Assembly (NCBI GenBank): GCA_910588565.1
Contig: CAJUPF010000067.1
Location: forward strand, 1 to 15,591
DNA: 15,591 nucleotides
Source: an uncultured Lachnospiraceae bacterium
Lineage (GTDB): Bacteria; Bacillota; Clostridia; Lachnospirales; Lachnospiraceae
Reading direction: 5' to 3'
Shown here: positions 12,280-15,591 of the stretch, piece by piece
Numbering within the stretch: position 1 is the first letter of the stretch
How the letters are laid out: every line of letters begins with the position of its first letter
Notes under the pieces: model-generated
Databases searched by the model: none
What the model saw: the letters and a program-made list of their open reading frames with translations, nothing else
Told to the model about the DNA's origin: nothing
Program-made: the position numbers and the translations under genes

Positions 12280-12951
12280 ATGGAAAATTTGGAATTAAAT
12301 GCGGATGCATATCTTCCCTTGCGGGATGTTGTATTCCAGACTCTGCGCGAAGCGATTTTAAGAGGAGATTTAAAACCTGGTGAACGGCTGATGGAGCTGC
12401 AGCTGGCGAGCAAGCTTGGGGTGAGCAGGACGCCGATTCGCGAAGCAATCCGTATGCTGCAGCAGGAAGGGCTGGCGATTACGATTCCGCGCAGAGGTGC
12501 GGAAGTCGCCGGTATGACAGAAAAAGACATGGAGGATGTACTTCGGATTCGGGAAGCGTTGGAATGTCTGGCGGTACAGCTGGCCTGTGAAAAAATTACG
12601 GAAGAGCAGATTGGCCTGCTGGAAGAGAATATGGCCAGCTTCCAGGAGGCAATTAAGTCTAAGAATGTGAAAATGATTGCAGATTTTGATATTAAATTTC
12701 ATGATATTATTTGCGCAGCCTCTGAAAATACAAGGCTGGTAACGCTTTTGAATAACCTGCGGGAGCAGATTTACCGCTACCGGGTGGAATACTTAAAGGA
12801 TGAGCAGTACTACCCCAATCTGATTGAAGAGCATGAGCAGATTATCGAGGGGCTGAAAAGCCGGGATAAGGAATACGTAGAGGAAATGATCAAAAAGCAT
12901 GTGGATAATCAGGCAGATGTGATGCGGAATATTATCCGCGCACAGGAATAA
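12280..12951 (+). CDS. GntR family transcriptional regulator (FadR/FCD subfamily)
   Basis: DNA-binding regulator of 223 residues. An N-terminal winged helix (about residues 10-75) contains REAILRGDLKPGERLMEL and GVSRTPIREAIRMLQQEGL. The FCD effector domain follows (about 80-215), all helical, with candidate metal-binding residues in FDIKFHDIICAASEN and EEHEQII and in KKHVDNQADV. FCD members usually bind a small organic acid; the ligand here is unknown. ATG 12280 is chosen because GGAGG (12270-12274) is 5 bases upstream; the ATG at 12268 overlaps the ispE stop and has no site. No catabolic genes adjoin it, so its target is not suggested by context beyond cotranscription with ispE. Confidence 0.9.
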   Translation: MENLELNADAYLPLRDVVFQTLREAILRGDLKPGERLMELQLASKLGVSRTPIREAIRMLQQEGLAITIPRRGAEVAGMTEKDMEDVLRIREALECLAVQLACEKITEEQIGLLEENMASFQEAIKSKNVKMIADFDIKFHDIICAASENTRLVTLLNNLREQIYRYRVEYLKDEQYYPNLIEEHEQIIEGLKSRDKEYVEEMIKKHVDNQADVMRNIIRAQE

Positions 12952-12974
12952 AAAGAATAAGAAAGCAGATACTA
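12946..12974 (+). promoter_or_regulatory. Putative sigma-G promoter of the ger operon, overlapping the gntR stop
   Basis: GAATAAA (12946-12952) and GATACTA (12968-12974) are separated by 15 bases, the same spacing as the spore-protein promoter at 6831-6859. The -10 has one mismatch to CATACTA. The predicted start (about 12981) lies inside the left arm of the gntR terminator. No equally good site was found in 13011-13102. Confidence 0.4.
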
Positions 12975-13010
12975 AAAGCAGGAGCAGCAGAGAGCTGTCC
13001 CTGCTTTTTT
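12974..13010 (+). terminator. Terminator of ispE-gntR
   Basis: Arms 12974-12988 and 12994-13008 pair over 15 positions with one mismatch and one wobble; AGAGA loop; six T at 13005-13010. Confidence 0.85.
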
Positions 13011-13102
13011 GTGATACAGAAAACACATAATCAGGTTTTGCGTGGAAATGCTGGCGGCAGCCGCGCAAAATTCGGGCAGAACGAACAGGATGGGAATAAG
13101 CT

Positions 13103-14602
13103 ATGGAAAAAATGGGAAGAGAACTTAGCAGAAATAAAGCGGATTTTCTGGCGCTTCTGGGTGAATCTGCGGATATTAAAAAGAAATCCATGCAGCTTGG
13201 CAATGAAAAAGACATTGCCTGTTTTATTGCTTATATAGAGGTAACAGGAGGCAGTTTTCTGTTTGAAAATTCTGTTGTCGGTAAGCTTTTGAACAGGCTG
13301 AGTGATATGCCGTGCAGGGAAATTTATGTGTGCCTTGAGAAAAATGCCCTGGGAATTTCAGATATGACTCTGTTTGAAACGGTTGAGGAAGCCGCGGGCG
13401 GCATGTTTGCAGGCGATGTAATTTTATTTATTGACGGCTTTGATAAAGCCATAAAGATCCCGGATAAAGGTTATCCTTCGATGCCGCTGCAGGAACCGGA
13501 ATCGGAAAAGGTAATCCGGGGGTCTAAGGAAGGATTTGTCGATTCCATAAAGGTAAATACCGCATTGATCCGCAAACGTCTGCGGACGCCCAAACTACAG
13601 GTAGAAGAGCTGAAAGCCGGTACGCGCACCAATACAAATGTGGATCTGGTCTATATGGAAGATCTGGTCTATCCGGAGTTGTTAGAAGAAGTAAAGCGAA
13701 GGCTGAACCAATATGAAATTGACGGCATTCTGGACAGCGGTATGATCGAACAGCTGTCGGAGGAAACATGGTATTCGCCATTCCCTCAGTTTCAGACGAC
13801 CCAGCGGCCGGATCGGGCGGCGATGGCAATTTTAGAAGGCCGGATTGTGGTTATGGTGGATAATTCTCCTACAGGATTAATTTTGCCTACGGATTTTAAT
13901 TCTTATATTAAAACAAGCGACGATATGTATAATCGCTGGGAAATTGCTTCCTTTGGCAGGCTGATCCGATATATGGCGACATTTTTTGCCATGACGATAC
14001 CGGGGCTTTATCTGGCTGTGACAAATTTTCATACACAGGTGCTGCCTACGACACTGCTGTTGTCCTTTGCGGCGGCAAGGCAGGGTGTACCGTTTCCGGC
14101 TGTGGTGGAAGTGCTGCTGATGGAAATCGCCTTTGAACTGCTGCGGGAGGCCGGCGTGCGCTTGCCGGGAGCTATGGGGAATACCATTGGGATTGTCGGC
14201 GGCCTGATTATCGGGCAGGCTGCGGTGGAGGCAAATATTGTAAGCCCGATTGTGGTAATTGTTGTAGCATTTACGGCGCTTTGCTCTTTTGCGATTCCCA
14301 ATGAAGAATTTGCTACGGCATTCCGTCTTTTAAAATTTTTATTTATTCTGCTGAGTTCCTGGCTGGGATTTTATGGATTTTTGTATGGGCTGCTGTTTGT
14401 GCTGATTCATCTGTCCCATCTGAAAAGCTTTGGGATTCCGTATCTTTCCCCGTTTGTCGGCGCGGATCTGAATGGATACCAGGATGAACGGGATTCCCTG
14501 ATCCGGCTGCCGTTGTTCTGGATGAAGCGGCGTCCCATCTATGCGAAAAGAAATCAGAGAGTACGTTTAAAAAGGAAGGATACCGATGTTTTCAAAAAAT
14601 AA
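13103..14602 (+). CDS. GerA-type spore germination receptor subunit A
   Basis: Subunit A of a Ger nutrient receptor in the spore inner membrane; with B and C subunits it senses germinants and starts ion release. The 499 residues show the family plan: a soluble N-terminal region (1-270) made of two subdomains, with SIKVNTALIRKRLRTPKL and GTRTNTNVDLVYMEDLV blocks, then WYSPFPQFQTTQRPDRAAMAILEGRI (from about 215, quoted in parts), NSPTGLILPTDF, and a membrane region with about five to six helices including LIRYMATFFAMTIPGLYLAV and NTIGIVGGLIIGQAAVEANI. The tail is basic. Weak ribosome site (AGGATGGGA). It overlaps the next gene by 17 bases. Residues are intact, so it looks functional. The germinant cannot be read from the sequence. 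Confidence 0.93.
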   Translation: MEKMGRELSRNKADFLALLGESADIKKKSMQLGNEKDIACFIAYIEVTGGSFLFENSVVGKLLNRLSDMPCREIYVCLEKNALGISDMTLFETVEEAAGGMFAGDVILFIDGFDKAIKIPDKGYPSMPLQEPESEKVIRGSKEGFVDSIKVNTALIRKRLRTPKLQVEELKAGTRTNTNVDLVYMEDLVYPELLEEVKRRLNQYEIDGILDSGMIEQLSEETWYSPFPQFQTTQRPDRAAMAILEGRIVVMVDNSPTGLILPTDFNSYIKTSDDMYNRWEIASFGRLIRYMATFFAMTIPGLYLAVTNFHTQVLPTTLLLSFAAARQGVPFPAVVEVLLMEIAFELLREAGVRLPGAMGNTIGIVGGLIIGQAAVEANIVSPIVVIVVAFTALCSFAIPNEEFATAFRLLKFLFILLSSWLGFYGFLYGLLFVLIHLSHLKSFGIPYLSPFVGADLNGYQDERDSLIRLPLFWMKRRPIYAKRNQRVRLKRKDTDVFKK

Positions 14603-15591
14603 TAAAATTTCAAAACGGCAGATGTTTCGTCTGCTGACCTATGATTTGCTTGGGATTGGAACGCTGCTTTTGCCTTCTGCGCTTGCCAAATGGAGCGGAA
14701 AGGACGGAATGCTGTCCATTCTGATCGGGATTGCGGCTGGGATTGTGTACTGTCTGCTGATTGGATGGCTGACGGGTCTTATGGAAGATGGAGAGACATA
14801 TCCTGCCTGGCTGAAACGCAGCTTTGGCAAAGTCTTAGGGTCGTTTGCTGTTTTGTATTATGCCTGCTATTATTTGTGCCTGGGGGGATATGCGACATAT
14901 ATTTTCGGGCATCTGATTGTTTCAGAACTGTTAAAGGAGCAGTCTTTTTACTGGATCGCAGTGGGAATCGTGGCGCTTTGTGCCTATAATATCTTTCAGG
15001 GAATGGAAGGCAGGGCAAGGGTGTACGAAATTTTGTTCTGGTTTCTGATGGCGCCGTTGTTTTTGATGCTGTTTTTTGCGGCAAGGGATGTAGAGCTTCC
15101 GCGTCTGTTTCCACTGTATGGGTCGGATAGCCAGGGGATTTGGATTGGGAGTTATTTCAGCTTTGAAGTATTCTCGCTTGGAGGGATGGCGTTATTTTTG
15201 GTGCCTTTTGCAAAAAAGAAAACATCTATCCGGGGCGCCTGCATAGCGTCAGTGCTGTTTGCCGGACTGGTTTTGCTGGCTTTATACGGTATTCTGCAGG
15301 GTATTTTCGGGGTGGCGTCTATGAAAATGATGGAATACCCGGCGGTTACGCTGATGAGCATGATACAGATTCCGGGAGGATTTTTGCAGCGGCAGGACGC
15401 GCTGATGGTGGCAGTCTGGTTTTTTACGGTATTTGCCCTGTTAAGCAGCAGTATGTTTTATGCGGCGGAAAACTTAAAGGCGCTGTTTAAATGGAAAAAT
15501 TTCAGCGCTTCCGCTGTACCGTGCGGCAAGGATAAGGAGATCCCCTCCGGGGATACCTCTATGCCATGCGGTAAAACGAAGGAACGGTTAT
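14586..15591 (+). CDS. GerB-type spore germination receptor permease subunit (3' truncated by window edge)
   Basis: Subunit B of the Ger receptor, an amino-acid-permease-fold membrane protein (APC superfamily) that forms part of the germinant-binding site. ATG 14586 has GGAAGG 6 bases upstream and overlaps the gerA stop by 17 bases, implying coupling. The frame is open to the window end (335 codons); usual length is about 360-375, so the gene is nearly complete. The first helix region (RLLTYDLLGIGTLLLPSALA) and later IFGHLIVSELL and GGMALFLVPFAKKK are typical, with about nine helices visible. The last part is odd: a hydrophilic loop after FKWKNF with two PCGK-x-KE units (about residues 313-333). 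A gerC-like lipoprotein gene is expected just downstream. Confidence 0.9.
   Translation, partial: MFSKNNKISKRQMFRLLTYDLLGIGTLLLPSALAKWSGKDGMLSILIGIAAGIVYCLLIGWLTGLMEDGETYPAWLKRSFGKVLGSFAVLYYACYYLCLGGYATYIFGHLIVSELLKEQSFYWIAVGIVALCAYNIFQGMEGRARVYEILFWFLMAPLFLMLFFAARDVELPRLFPLYGSDSQGIWIGSYFSFEVFSLGGMALFLVPFAKKKTSIRGACIASVLFAGLVLLALYGILQGIFGVASMKMMEYPAVTLMSMIQIPGGFLQRQDALMVAVWFFTVFALLSSSMFYAAENLKALFKWKNFSASAVPCGKDKEIPSGDTSMPCGKTKERL

Noticed and set aside
1..15591. CRISPR array, insertion sequence, prophage or integrase
   Set aside because: No regularly spaced direct repeats, transposase or recombinase motifs, or terminal inverted repeats with flanking duplications were found.

Overview
The window looks like chromosomal DNA of an endospore-forming, low-to-mid GC Firmicute, most probably a gut Lachnospiraceae (Blautia/Dorea-like). 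The reasons are an alpha/beta-type small acid-soluble spore protein gene, a gerA/gerB-type germination receptor operon, GGAGG ribosome sites, TTGACA/TATAAT promoters, long U-tailed terminators, and an Rpn-like PD-(D/E)XK protein of a kind I recall as multicopy in that family. No phage, insertion sequence, CRISPR array or rRNA gene is visible.

Layout. 1-1326: the last codons of a membrane protein, then an accessory-looking Rpn-like nuclease gene whose ribosome-site-linked ATG is out of frame with its body by one base, then a small unknown gene on the minus strand. 1327-1949: a gene-poor, structured stretch ending in the terminator of a tRNA-Leu(UAG). 1950-4655 (minus strand): the potassium uptake pair ktrB-ktrA, a MutT-like Nudix hydrolase and the tRNA. 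4896-5558 (plus): a DUF1653 protein. 5737-6740 (minus): a DJ-1/PfpI protein and a CYTH-domain phosphatase. 6939-7154 (plus): the spore protein under a sigma-G-like promoter. 7361-9506 (plus): a SpoU-type RNA methyltransferase, an overlapping 87-residue unknown protein and a PTS_EIIC_2-type membrane protein. 9507-9887: intergenic DNA with two back-to-back long stem-loops and a promoter. 9888-10550 (plus): a RelQ-type small alarmone synthetase sharing a bidirectional terminator with an unknown secreted- or surface-unlike protein on the minus strand (10598-11221). 11393-12951 (plus): ispE and a GntR/FCD regulator. 13103-15591 (plus): the gerA-gerB germination receptor genes; the second runs off the window.

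How it fits together. Most of the window is housekeeping: potassium homeostasis, nucleotide clean-up, stringent response, isoprenoid synthesis and sporulation/germination. Two sporulation loci (spore protein and germination receptor) each have a sigma-G-like promoter with the same 15-base spacing. The germination promoter is placed so that its transcripts would lack half of the preceding terminator stem. The least explained parts are the frameshifted Rpn-like gene with its leader ORF, the structured intergenic repeats, and three conserved-looking proteins of unknown function. I do not see a clear new multi-gene defence or metabolic system.
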